Source: an uncultured Rhodobiaceae bacterium (GTDB lineage Bacteria; Pseudomonadota; Alphaproteobacteria; RS24). From it: a DNA stretch of 64,000 bases. Positions 8,440 to 16,764 of the stretch are shown here, one piece after another. The notes beneath the pieces are model-generated. The model had not been told where the DNA came from. It ran no database searches and saw nothing but the letters and a program-made list of their open reading frames with translations. The position numbers and the translations under genes are program-made. The DNA lies in the NCBI GenBank assembly GCA_937876775.1, contig CALEFA010000070.1:186001-250000 (forward strand), given 5' to 3'. Position 1 is the first letter of the stretch. Each line of letters opens with the position of its first letter.

Positions 8440-9113
8440 AGCGCTTCTTGCTCACTCATCCGCAGAAGGAGGTGTTGCATGGAATCGGCCAGAAACTGAA
8501 ATTGCAGGCGCAGCAATAAATTACAAACCAGACCGGTTAGTGTGGTGTAAAGCGCCACCGCCATACCGCCACTCATTTGGCCGAGGGCTGTTTGCAGACT
8601 GGCTGGTTCAAAACTTTGCATGCTGGCGATCGGGGCTAGCATTAAAATAAAGCCGATAATCGTCCCCAAAAGGCCGAGTTTGAGCACCGCATCGGCGGCA
8701 AACCAGCCATGGTTCAGCCACCGGGCTAAAATGGTTTCAGTGATGTCGATGGATTGGCCATGCCAATCGCCAAGGTCGCGGTTTTTTCTTTGCATCCAAA
8801 GCAGCAGGTGCAGCCAGCGCGCGCTCATGACCAGCCAAATACCAATAATGCCCCAAGAAATGCGGCTATTGTCACCCTCCAGTAACAGCGCCACAAGGCC
8901 ACGCTCATATAAAAGATAGATACCAAATACGATGAGACCTAATAAAATAAGCCCCTGCATGAATGATTTATTGGCGTTCAAATGCGTTTCGACCACGATA
9001 ACTCCCCCCGCGAAAACTGGCGCCAGTTTAAGCAAGCCAAGCGAGAGTGTCGACCCCAAGAGCCGTAAATTAACCGCTCTCCGGTCTGCCAAATTGCTTG
9101 CAAAGAAAGCCAT
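8436..9113 (-). CDS. MotA/TolQ/ExbB-family proton channel-like protein
   Basis: This 225-residue protein has about five hydrophobic segments. The C-terminal part follows the MotA/TolQ/ExbB pattern: GLLGTIIGFILML, then GGMAVALYTTLTGLVCNLLLRLQFQFLA, with the conserved Thr and Gly of the pore helix. The N-terminal half has two extra helices and is unlike ordinary TolQ. These proteins assemble pentamers around a TolR/ExbD/MotB dimer and convert ion flow into rotation. It is the first gene of a three-gene unit with ATGA overlaps. Only 34 bases separate it from the divergent MFS gene. No tolA, tolB, pal or tonB accompanies it, so the partner is unknown. Confidence 0.75.
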   Translation of the reverse strand: MAFFASNLADRRAVNLRLLGSTLSLGLLKLAPVFAGGVIVVETHLNANKSFMQGLILLGLIVFGIYLLYERGLVALLLEGDNSRISWGIIGIWLVMSARWLHLLLWMQRKNRDLGDWHGQSIDITETILARWLNHGWFAADAVLKLGLLGTIIGFILMLAPIASMQSFEPASLQTALGQMSGGMAVALYTTLTGLVCNLLLRLQFQFLADSMQHLLLRMSEQEAL

Positions 9114-9147
9114 TTAATGGTGCTCTCTTGGCAGGGAGTTGGATAAA

Positions 9148-10527
9148 ATGAGTTCTGTTTCGGCAACAAATACAGTCGCGCCGAGCGCGGCCGTGAAGTT
9201 AAGAACAATGGTTCTCTATGCTCTGCCGCCTATTGGCGCCGGCTATATGTTCTGCATTGTGTCGCTCTATGTCATGAAATTTTCCACCGATGTGTTGCTT
9301 ATTGCGCCAGCTATTATGGGGCTTATTTTCGGCATTTCACGGTTTTGGGATGCGGTTTCTGATCCGCTGGTTGGCTATTTATCAGACAAAACCAATTCGC
9401 GCTGGGGACGGCGACGCCCATGGCTGTTTTGGAGTGTCATACCGGTTTTTGTAAGTTTCTGGATGGTCACCGCGCCACCAGAGAGCCTATCGGGTTCGCT
9501 ATTGGCCTTGTGGATGGGCGCTGGGGTCATTTTATTTTACTCGGCCCAGACCATGTTCATCGTGCCGCATATGTCGCTGGGTGCTGAGCTGAGCGATGAT
9601 TATCATGAGCGCAATAAGATTTTCGGCGCGCGACATGCGGGCTGGATATTGGGTTATATCAGCGCTTTGGGAACCATGTATTTGCTGATTAAAGCCGAGC
9701 AAGCTGGCCCCGAACACGTGCGCGCTTTAGCCAGCACACAATCGATTTATGCCGGTATTTTTAGCGCCATTCTGCTTTTGGCCTGTGTCTATGGCATTCG
9801 TGAGCGTTCTGAATTTGCTGGGCGCGGGGCCGAAAAACCTTGGGCGGCAGCTAAAGACATCTGGCAAAACTCGCATGCGCGCCTCCTGCTAATCGTCATC
9901 TTCATCGAGAATTTGGGTGGCGCGGTGATTACTATTTTGACCTTGTATAACGCCCAATATGTGTTGAAAGCGCCAACCATGGCGCCAGTGTTTATTCTCG
10001 CCTATATGGTCTGGTCGCTCATTCTCGTGCCCATTTGGATGCCTCTGGCCCGCCGGGTTGGCAAGAAAAAATTGTGGATCTACTCCATGGTCGTCACCGG
10101 CTTTGCCTTTGGCGGCATGTTCTTCTTGAATGAAGGCGATGAATTGATTTTGATTGTGCTGGCCTCTATTGCCGGTGCTGCAGGTGGGTGCGGTGGCACC
10201 ATTAACCCGTCGATTAAATCCGACGTTATTGACTATGATGAATATCAGACCGGCGAACGCAAAGAGGGCGCGTATTTTGCGGCTTGGTATTTTGTCACCA
10301 AATCAGCCTATGGGGTTATGCTAACCGTCACCGGTTTTGCCCTTGGCATTGTTGGTTTTATGCCCAATGTCGAGCAAACCGAGGGGGTTATTTTAATGAT
10401 GAAATTCCTTTACGGCGGCATACCGTTCATTTTCTATCTGGCGGGCGCCGTGTTGTTGATGCGTTTTGCGTTTAATGAAAAAGAACACCGCGAGATCGTC
10501 GCTCAGCTGGAAGCGCGTGGGCGATAA
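9148..10527 (+). CDS. MFS transporter of the GPH (glycoside-pentoside-hexuronide) type
   Basis: The 459-residue protein has about twelve membrane helices. The loop DAVSDPLVGYLSDKTNSRWGRRRPW is the diagnostic GPH/MelB motif between helices 2 and 3, and the second half has SDVIDYDEYQTGERKEGAYF, also typical. Relatives are cation symporters for sugars or other organic solutes; the substrate here cannot be deduced. ATG 9148 is chosen because GGGAG ends 9 bases before it, whereas the TTG at 9139 abuts that site. It is followed after 74 bases by the DUF1329 gene, which may be cotranscribed. Confidence 0.88.
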   Translation: MSSVSATNTVAPSAAVKLRTMVLYALPPIGAGYMFCIVSLYVMKFSTDVLLIAPAIMGLIFGISRFWDAVSDPLVGYLSDKTNSRWGRRRPWLFWSVIPVFVSFWMVTAPPESLSGSLLALWMGAGVILFYSAQTMFIVPHMSLGAELSDDYHERNKIFGARHAGWILGYISALGTMYLLIKAEQAGPEHVRALASTQSIYAGIFSAILLLACVYGIRERSEFAGRGAEKPWAAAKDIWQNSHARLLLIVIFIENLGGAVITILTLYNAQYVLKAPTMAPVFILAYMVWSLILVPIWMPLARRVGKKKLWIYSMVVTGFAFGGMFFLNEGDELILIVLASIAGAAGGCGGTINPSIKSDVIDYDEYQTGERKEGAYFAAWYFVTKSAYGVMLTVTGFALGIVGFMPNVEQTEGVILMMKFLYGGIPFIFYLAGAVLLMRFAFNEKEHREIVAQLEARGR

Positions 10528-10601
10528 GGCCAATATTTTCTGAGCTTGCTAAACTTGCTAAACGCTTGTTACTGTTACGGGTCTATAACGGGAGAGACAC
10601 G

Positions 10602-11957
10602 ATGATGAAATTTACGCATTTGGGGTTGGCTGTTGCGCTTGCCTTGACCACAATTCATGGCGCGCAGGCTGCTGACGCCTCGCTTTTGGGAAGCAAGCTC
10701 ACGCCACTTGGTTCTGATCCGTCAGCCTCTAGCGATGGCACGATTCCAGCATGGACGGGGGGCATCACATCGCCACCGGCAGGCTATGTGAAAGGTGAAG
10801 ACCACATTGACCCTTATGCCGATGATAAAGTTCTTTTCTCCATCACCGCTGAAAATCTAGCGAAACATAAGCATCGTTTGAGCACTGGCCAGCAAGCCAT
10901 GTTTGCGCGTCATCCGCAAAGCTATCGCATGGATATTTACCCGACCCGGCGCAGTTGTTCCTTGCCGGAAGCGGTCTATGAGGCGACCAAAGAAAACGCC
11001 AAAAACGCGCAATTGCTCAATGATGGCAATAATATTGGTGGCGCCCGTATTGGCGTGCCTTTCCCAATTCCGCAATCAGCGGTTGAGATTTATTGGAACC
11101 ATAATTTCCACTGGCACGGCTATCGTTATCACGCCAAAACATCGGGCGCCGGCGTTGAGCCAAACGGCTCGATTAACCGCATTGTGCGTGAAGACTGGCG
11201 CTATAATTTTTACGCTGATCCGAACATGTCTCTCGATGAGCTGGAAAATCGCCAGTATGATTGGATGGGCATATGGACGTCACCGCCGCGCTTTAACGGG
11301 GCTGGTTTTTCGATGACCAATACCATTGACCAAACAGTGCAGCCGCGTGAGGGTTCAATGTTCCGCCCTGACTTGCGCAAAATTGTGCGCGCCACACCGT
11401 CTGCCGCCACTTATGATGGGCCGTTGAGCACGTCGGCAGGTTTGCGTCAGAATGACAATATGTTCTTGTTCAGCGGCGCGCCGGATCGTTATCAGTGGAA
11501 AATCGTCGGCCAGCGTGAAATCTATGTGCCGTATAACGCTTATAAAGCGTCATCAACCGCCAATGAGCCGGCAGATTTAATGACGCCCAATCATTTGAAT
11601 CCGGATTTTCTGCGCTATGAATTGCATCGCGTCTGGGAGATTGAAGCTACTGGCAAGCCGGGCATCAACATGACCTATAGCCGCCGCACATTCTATGTCG
11701 ACGAGGACAGCTGGATTTTCCTTGAAGCCGATTTATACGATGATGAGGGGGAGCTCACCCGTGTTCAGCACGCTTTCATCAAGAACTACTATGAAGCGCC
11801 GGCTTGTGTGCTCGAATTTGACGTGATGTATGATTTGGCCAGTGGCCGATACAATGTTGATCACATTAAAAACGAATATGGGCCAGCCGATTTGGATTAT
11901 GATTTGCGCCAACGCGACTTTGGTTCAAGCGCCCTGAAACGCAGAATTGGACGCTAG
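10602..11957 (+). CDS. DUF1329 family exported protein
   Basis: The 451-residue product begins with a clear signal peptide cleaved after GAQA (about residue 23) and shows the DUF1329 features: an early conserved stretch LGSKLTPLGSDPSASSDGTIPAWTGG (split here only for description), MDIYPTRRSC, and the C-terminal MTYSRRTFYVDEDSW. Proteins of this family are predicted to adopt a LolA-like fold in the periplasm and are often found with exported or outer-membrane lipid or steroid uptake genes; the ligand is unknown. The start follows GGGAGAG by 5 bases. Its TAG stop overlaps the GTG of the next gene by one base (TAGTG), so the methyltransferase is coupled to it. Confidence 0.85.
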   Translation: MMKFTHLGLAVALALTTIHGAQAADASLLGSKLTPLGSDPSASSDGTIPAWTGGITSPPAGYVKGEDHIDPYADDKVLFSITAENLAKHKHRLSTGQQAMFARHPQSYRMDIYPTRRSCSLPEAVYEATKENAKNAQLLNDGNNIGGARIGVPFPIPQSAVEIYWNHNFHWHGYRYHAKTSGAGVEPNGSINRIVREDWRYNFYADPNMSLDELENRQYDWMGIWTSPPRFNGAGFSMTNTIDQTVQPREGSMFRPDLRKIVRATPSAATYDGPLSTSAGLRQNDNMFLFSGAPDRYQWKIVGQREIYVPYNAYKASSTANEPADLMTPNHLNPDFLRYELHRVWEIEATGKPGINMTYSRRTFYVDEDSWIFLEADLYDDEGELTRVQHAFIKNYYEAPACVLEFDVMYDLASGRYNVDHIKNEYGPADLDYDLRQRDFGSSALKRRIGR

Positions 11958-12582
11958 TGTCTGAGTCATCTGCTCCCAATCTGCCGCTTGATATTGCCAC
12001 CGTTAAGGGGTTTCTAGACCCGCTTGAGGGCGTGGCGCTTTATCAGGCGGCGATGGATATGTCGCCGCTTGGCCTGTGCGTCGAAATTGGCAGTTATTGC
12101 GGAAAATCAACGGTTTACCTCGGTGCAGCCTGCCAAAAAACCGGCGGCACACTGGTCGCTATTGACCATCACCGTGGCTCAGAGGAAAATCAGCCGGGCG
12201 AGGAATATTTTGACCCTGACCTCGACGACGGCGTTGGTGGCATGTCATCCCTGACCCTGTTCCGCGACACCATAAAGCGGGCCGGTCTGGAAGATACGGT
12301 GGTGCCGGTTCTGGCGTCTTCGGCCATGGCCGCCAAAATCATCACCTCGGATTTAGCCTTTGTGTTCATTGATGGCGGCCATTCTTTACCGGCGGCCATG
12401 GCTGATTATCGCAATTGGGGCGTGCGGGTGATGCAGGGTGTCTATTGGCCATCCATGACGTCTTTCCCAACCCCGCCGACGGCGGACGCCCACCGCATGA
12501 CATCTATAAACTGGCGTTGCATTCAGGCTTATTTACCGACGTCGCGGCGGTGAAATCACTACGGATTTTACGCCGTCTCTAA
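11957..12582 (+). CDS. Class I SAM methyltransferase (Methyltransf_24 type), frameshifted near its 3' end
   Basis: Residues about 40-140 show a SAM-binding fold: VEIGSYCGKST (motif I), GTLVAIDHH, and AFVFIDGGHS. The literal frame ends at 12553 with an unrelated tail after VMQG. Reading one frame over from about 12442 restores a family-like end: LLAIHDVFPNPADGG, then GRPPHDIYKLALHSG and SLRILRRL, stopping at 12582. A single missing G near 12437-12441 (GGTGTC where GGTGGTC is expected) explains it. It may be a sequencing error or a real lesion. The corrected end overlaps the next convergent stop by four bases. It starts at GTG 11957, overlapping the DUF1329 stop. Substrate is unknown. Confidence 0.8.
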
Positions 12583-13634
12583 TCGCGTTGGCTGAGCACG
12601 CCATGCGCCGGGGTGATTTGGTGCACGCTGTCGAAAGCCAGAATAACCGCGCCCGCCGTCCATGCTGGGCGTTCGACCGGCCAAAAAACCTGCTGTTCAA
12701 TTTGCATGCCCATCCAATAGGCGCCGGTGTCGTCACGGAATTGATCTAGCCAGCCGAGTATGGTTCGGGCTTTTTCCTGCGCCCCCTGGCTGACCAGAGC
12801 CATGACCAATTCGGCGGTTTCCGCCACCGTCACCCAAGGCTCATCAGCGACACAGCGGCAGCCAAAGCCGTCAATAATGAATTTGTCCCAACCCGCCTGA
12901 AGCCGCGCCGCGCCTTGTTCAAGGCTCAAGGCGCCGCTAAGAACGGGATAATACCAATCCATGGAATAGCGGTCTTTGGCTTCCCATGTGCGGTCATAAC
13001 GTTCCGGCTTATGGGCCAGTGCCTCAGCCAATTTGCTCTGGGCTTGCCGCCAATCCGATCGGTCTTTCGACAGCGCGTCGGCTAATTTCACGGCGCAGCT
13101 CAGGCTTTTGTGAATTGAACTATTGCCGGTGACCAGCGCATCTTCCTCCGGCGTTCCGGCATCGCGCGCCGTCCACCGAATGTCGCCTTGCGGATATTGT
13201 AGGGCGATTACAAAGTCAATCGCCGCTTCCACCATCGGCCAATTCGCGTGCGCATAATCAAGGTCTTGATGCAGGCATAAATGGTGCCAAATGGCGGTCG
13301 CGCAATAGGCGATGAAATTAGTGTCCCGAATTTGATGGCCGGTATCCATGCCCTTATTGGTGAACTGGTGCAAGTCTTCATCAATCGGCACGGCACTGCC
13401 CAATTGCCCCCACCATGAGCCGTCTTCGAGCTGGCTATTGCGCAAATAGGCAATGGCTTTTTCGGCCTCGGCCCGTGCTCCGATGGCATTTAACCCCATC
13501 GCCGCTTCCAAATGATTCCACGGGTCGATGACGCCGTTTTTGAACCATGGAATAGAGCCGTCGGCGTTTTGCAGGCTCAAAATCGTCGCATACGCGCCGT
13601 CGAAATAGCCGTCGAAATGGCGATTGAGGCTCAT
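12579..13634 (-). CDS. Alpha/alpha-barrel protein of unknown function (often named prenyltransferase-like)
   Basis: This 351-residue protein is made of repeated helix pairs with tryptophan- and glycine-rich turns (LQNADGSIPWFKNGVIDPWNH, LEDGSWWG, DDTGAYWMGMQ) that point to an (alpha/alpha)6 toroid, as in terpene cyclase/prenyltransferase beta subunits and some glycoside hydrolases. I see no DxDD cyclase motif or zinc-site set, so a catalytic role is unproven. No signal peptide. It is coupled to the methyltransferase upstream (its ATG overlaps that stop by four bases) and lies downstream of a glycosyltransferase, which suggests work on a sugar or lipid-linked product. Confidence 0.65.
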   Translation of the reverse strand: MSLNRHFDGYFDGAYATILSLQNADGSIPWFKNGVIDPWNHLEAAMGLNAIGARAEAEKAIAYLRNSQLEDGSWWGQLGSAVPIDEDLHQFTNKGMDTGHQIRDTNFIAYCATAIWHHLCLHQDLDYAHANWPMVEAAIDFVIALQYPQGDIRWTARDAGTPEEDALVTGNSSIHKSLSCAVKLADALSKDRSDWRQAQSKLAEALAHKPERYDRTWEAKDRYSMDWYYPVLSGALSLEQGAARLQAGWDKFIIDGFGCRCVADEPWVTVAETAELVMALVSQGAQEKARTILGWLDQFRDDTGAYWMGMQIEQQVFWPVERPAWTAGAVILAFDSVHQITPAHGVLSQRD

Positions 13635-14359
13635 GCTTGCGGGTCCGGTTTGGTGAAATAAAGCACCACGCTTTTGCCCATTAGTCGGTCGGCTAATTTA
13701 GAGACAAGACGCAGGATAGGCGGGTTTTTCATAATCTCGATTTCCAGCAATTTCTTGTAGCCACGCACAAAAATATTGCGCTCATTGGTCACCCCAACGG
13801 CACAGCGCAGCCACCAGTAGGGGCTATGCAGGCCATGGCTTAAATGGCGTCGTTCAAAGTGAAAGCCCAATCCCTCAAAATCGGCACGCAAAGCGGCGGC
13901 ATCAAAAATCCGCACATGGCCGCCCGGCGTGTTGTGATAATCATCGGATAACAGCCAGCAAATTCTTTCCGGCCAGCGATGCGGCACCGATATGCCAATC
14001 CGTCCGCCCGGTTTGGTGATACGCCAAATCTCGCTCAGGGCGCCTTGATAATCGGGAATATGTTCCAACACTTCTGAGCAAATCAGACGATCAAACTGCT
14101 GGTCTTTGAAAGGCAAGTGAAGCGCATCGCCGACCATTAGATCATAGCGCCGCGCATGGCCAGTCTGTGGTTCCAAATCAGGGTGGGCCAGAAACCCCTG
14201 CCGCGCGACGCAAATATCGTCGAAGCCCAAATCCAGCCCAACGGCTTGGCAGCGCGCGTGAAAATAAGCCGCATGTGTATGGCGGCCATGCCCACATCCC
14301 AAATCAAGAAACTGGTGGCCGTCTTGTAGCTGTAAATAATCGAGATTAATGGTCTGCAT
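13631..14359 (-). CDS. Class I SAM-dependent methyltransferase (Methyltransf_11 type)
   Basis: This 242-residue enzyme has motif I FLDLGCGHGRHT near the N-terminus, then LMVGDALHLPF and FDRLICSEVLEHIPDY, the standard Methyltransf_11 order. SAM binding is clear; the acceptor is not. The ATG at 14359 is used; the longer frame opens with a TTG at 14389 without a better ribosome site. It overlaps the glycosyltransferase end by 14 bases and the alpha/alpha-barrel gene by four, so all three are likely made together. Confidence 0.82.
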   Translation of the reverse strand: MQTINLDYLQLQDGHQFLDLGCGHGRHTHAAYFHARCQAVGLDLGFDDICVARQGFLAHPDLEPQTGHARRYDLMVGDALHLPFKDQQFDRLICSEVLEHIPDYQGALSEIWRITKPGGRIGISVPHRWPERICWLLSDDYHNTPGGHVRIFDAAALRADFEGLGFHFERRHLSHGLHSPYWWLRCAVGVTNERNIFVRGYKKLLEIEIMKNPPILRLVSKLADRLMGKSVVLYFTKPDPQA

Positions 14360-15671
14360 GGTGACGGGCTGATGCGTGGAATTTTTCAATGGTGGCGCGA
14401 TACATGTCGACCACTTCGCGGGCGCAACGCTCCCATTTGAACTTGTCCAAAATGTGCTGACGTGCTGTTTTTGACATCGCCTCGCGCCGCTCAGGGTCGC
14501 GCAATAGGCTGTCTATGGCCTCGGCCAAAGCCGGCGGATTAGAATGCGGCACCACAATACCGGCATCGCCAACTACTTCCGGCAATGAGCCGCCATCGGT
14601 CGACACCAAGGGCACGCCGCAAGACAGCGCTTCACCAGCCGGAAAGCCGAAGCCCTCATAGACGGACGGCGAAATGGCAATGGTTGCTTCGGCATAGAGA
14701 TCGCAAATATCCTGCCCTGATAAATTGGAAACAAAACGCACGCGGTCGCGAATACCGAGCTTATCGAGCTCTTGCATGGTTTGCCCCTCGCGTAAGCGAC
14801 CAACAACGAGCAACTCCAAATCTGGATGATCTTGTAAAAGGCTGTGATAGGCGCGGATGAGATAAATTAACCCCTTCAGCGGCACATCGGCACTGGCCGT
14901 TACCATCAGCCGATTGGTTCGTCGTTTAATATGCGGCTGTGGCTGGAATAATTCATGGTCAATGCCGTGGTGAATGCGCGTCATGCGCTGTTTCGGCACT
15001 TTGAAGTCGCGTTCGACGTCGCGCATGGTGCTATCGGACACAACAATCAATGGATCAAGCTGGCGCGCCACTTTGATTTGCATGTTCAAAAACGAATACC
15101 AGCGCCATTTCAAAAATTTCATCAATGGCCACTTGGCATGGGCAATATCAATGCGCTTATCCATGGTGATTGGGTGGTGAATGGTGCCGACAACTGGCAA
15201 CCCCATATCGCGCACTTCCAACATGCCGTAACAAAGCGTCTGATTGTCATGCATAATGTCGTAATCGTTGATTTTATCGCGCATATAGTCGGCCATACGC
15301 ACGCCAAAGGTATAAGGCTCAGGGAAACCGCCCCAATTATGGCTCCACCATTCAAACCGATCGGTTTTATTGCTCAAAATCTCACCATTGAGGCAAGCAA
15401 TTGGATTGGGTCGTGCATACATATCCAGCGACGGCAGTTTTATCAGGCCAACGCGCGGGTCGAGGTCAGGATAGGGCGGGCCGGAGATGACGTCCACATG
15501 GTGGCCCAAATCGACCAATGCCTTGGAAATCAGGCGCATATAAATGCCTTGCCCACCGGTGTGGGGGTCAGAGCGATAGCTTGGCAAAAGAATGCGCAAA
15601 GGCGCGTCATTTTTTATCGCGTCAAGACGTGCAATTTGCGTCAGGCCTTTAATATTCTCAGTTTTATTCAT
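14346..15671 (-). CDS. Family 4 glycosyltransferase (GT-B fold)
   Basis: The 441-residue protein is a retaining GT4 enzyme of the GT-B fold. The N-terminal domain has SDPHTGGQGIYMRLISKAL, the usual donor-side glycine-rich loop, and the C-terminal domain has the E-x7-E region SPSVYEGFGFPAGEALSCGVP, typical for nucleotide-sugar binding. It should act in the cytoplasm or at the inner membrane on a lipid or polysaccharide acceptor. The ATG at 15671 is preferred because the extension to 15731 is basic and unlike the family, although no strong ribosome site is visible. It leads the leftward cluster with the methyltransferase and barrel protein. Confidence 0.82.
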   Translation of the reverse strand: MNKTENIKGLTQIARLDAIKNDAPLRILLPSYRSDPHTGGQGIYMRLISKALVDLGHHVDVISGPPYPDLDPRVGLIKLPSLDMYARPNPIACLNGEILSNKTDRFEWWSHNWGGFPEPYTFGVRMADYMRDKINDYDIMHDNQTLCYGMLEVRDMGLPVVGTIHHPITMDKRIDIAHAKWPLMKFLKWRWYSFLNMQIKVARQLDPLIVVSDSTMRDVERDFKVPKQRMTRIHHGIDHELFQPQPHIKRRTNRLMVTASADVPLKGLIYLIRAYHSLLQDHPDLELLVVGRLREGQTMQELDKLGIRDRVRFVSNLSGQDICDLYAEATIAISPSVYEGFGFPAGEALSCGVPLVSTDGGSLPEVVGDAGIVVPHSNPPALAEAIDSLLRDPERREAMSKTARQHILDKFKWERCAREVVDMYRATIEKFHASARHHADH

Positions 15672-15748
15672 CGTGGCCCGTACTCTTGCTAACAATCGCG
15701 CGACTATAAGCTGAGGCAAGGCGCGGCTCAAGCCTTGATGAGGTTTTT

Positions 15749-16756
15749 TTAAGCAAATCGTCGGCTCAGCCAGTCGACCATCAGATGGGCCAATTCTTCG
15801 GGCTTTTCACTTTGTGTCCAATGGCCACAATCTTTAATCAAATGGGTTTCCAAATCGGCCACATATTTTGCCATGCCCTCGGCCATAGAAGGGGGCAGGG
15901 CGGCATCATGCTCGGCGCAAATCATCAAACTTGGCACGCTCACTTTTTGTTCAAAATCGGCGCTTAATTCCCAATTGCGGGTAAAATTACGATACCAATT
16001 AATGCCGCCACCAAAACCAGAACGCTCAAACCCTTGCTGATAGATGGCAAAATCGGCCTCATTCAGCAGCATGTGCCCAGGCCATGAGCTTTCATCGCGC
16101 TTGAGAATTTTCAATAATTCGAAATTGTCCCACTCTTTGAGATTGGGCGGGTTACGCATTTCGCTATTGATAAAACCACCCTTGCGATAAAAGCAGCGCA
16201 GGGTATGCGCCACATCGGCATCCAATTGCGCTTCGGCCATGCCAAATTCTTGAAACGCGCAAATGTAAAAATCATCGCCTTTGACGCCGCGAAAAGCTGC
16301 AATCGGGTCTGACGACAAACGCGGAATAAACGGCGTGTTGACGCCGATTAATCCGGCAAGTCGGTCGGGTTGATAAAATGGCAACTGCCAGGTAACAAGC
16401 CCACCAAAGTCATGGCCGACATAAATTGCTTGTTCAATATCCAGTGCATCAAGCAAATGTGCCAAATCGGCGCATAAATGCGGCATATCATAAAGCTGCG
16501 CACTGGCGGCATCATGGTTATCGCTCAAAGCGCGGCCAGTAAAACCATAGCCGCGTTGTTCGGGCACAATCACATGAAACCCCGCTTCGACGAGGGGGCC
16601 GACAATATGGCGCCAGCTAAAGGCCAGTTCAGGAAACCCGTGACACAGCACCACAGAAGGACGATGGGGGGTCGGCTCGCCGGCCTGAAAAACTGCCATG
16701 CGCAGATCGGGTAAATCGAGATAGTCTGGTGCGTGCCAGTCAATATATGTGTTCAT
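15749..16756 (-). CDS. Alpha/beta hydrolase, epoxide hydrolase-like
   Basis: The 335-residue enzyme has the order of soluble epoxide hydrolases: the oxyanion motif HGFPELAFSW, then GYGFTGR, the nucleophile elbow VGHDFGG (Asp rather than Ser), and the late His in IKDCGHWTQSEKP. An Asp nucleophile with HGxP is typical of epoxide hydrolases and haloalkane dehalogenases; the HGFPE form favours epoxide hydrolase. No signal peptide. The ATG at 16756 leaves 8 bases after the epimerase stop, and GGGGAT lies about 10 bases upstream; the longer frame would begin at a TTG inside the epimerase gene. Substrate is unknown. Confidence 0.85.
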   Translation of the reverse strand: MNTYIDWHAPDYLDLPDLRMAVFQAGEPTPHRPSVVLCHGFPELAFSWRHIVGPLVEAGFHVIVPEQRGYGFTGRALSDNHDAASAQLYDMPHLCADLAHLLDALDIEQAIYVGHDFGGLVTWQLPFYQPDRLAGLIGVNTPFIPRLSSDPIAAFRGVKGDDFYICAFQEFGMAEAQLDADVAHTLRCFYRKGGFINSEMRNPPNLKEWDNFELLKILKRDESSWPGHMLLNEADFAIYQQGFERSGFGGGINWYRNFTRNWELSADFEQKVSVPSLMICAEHDAALPPSMAEGMAKYVADLETHLIKDCGHWTQSEKPEELAHLMVDWLSRRFA

Positions 16757-16764
16757 GATTGCTT

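Noticed and set aside
10545-10562. Direct repeat CTTGCTAAA x2 between the MFS and DUF1329 genes
   Set aside because: Only two 9-base copies, no flanking mobile gene; probably chance or a minor operator.
14955-15692. 245-residue rightward frame antisense to the glycosyltransferase
   Set aside because: It has no recognisable domain or ribosome site and mirrors a well-supported GT4 gene; it is a shadow frame.
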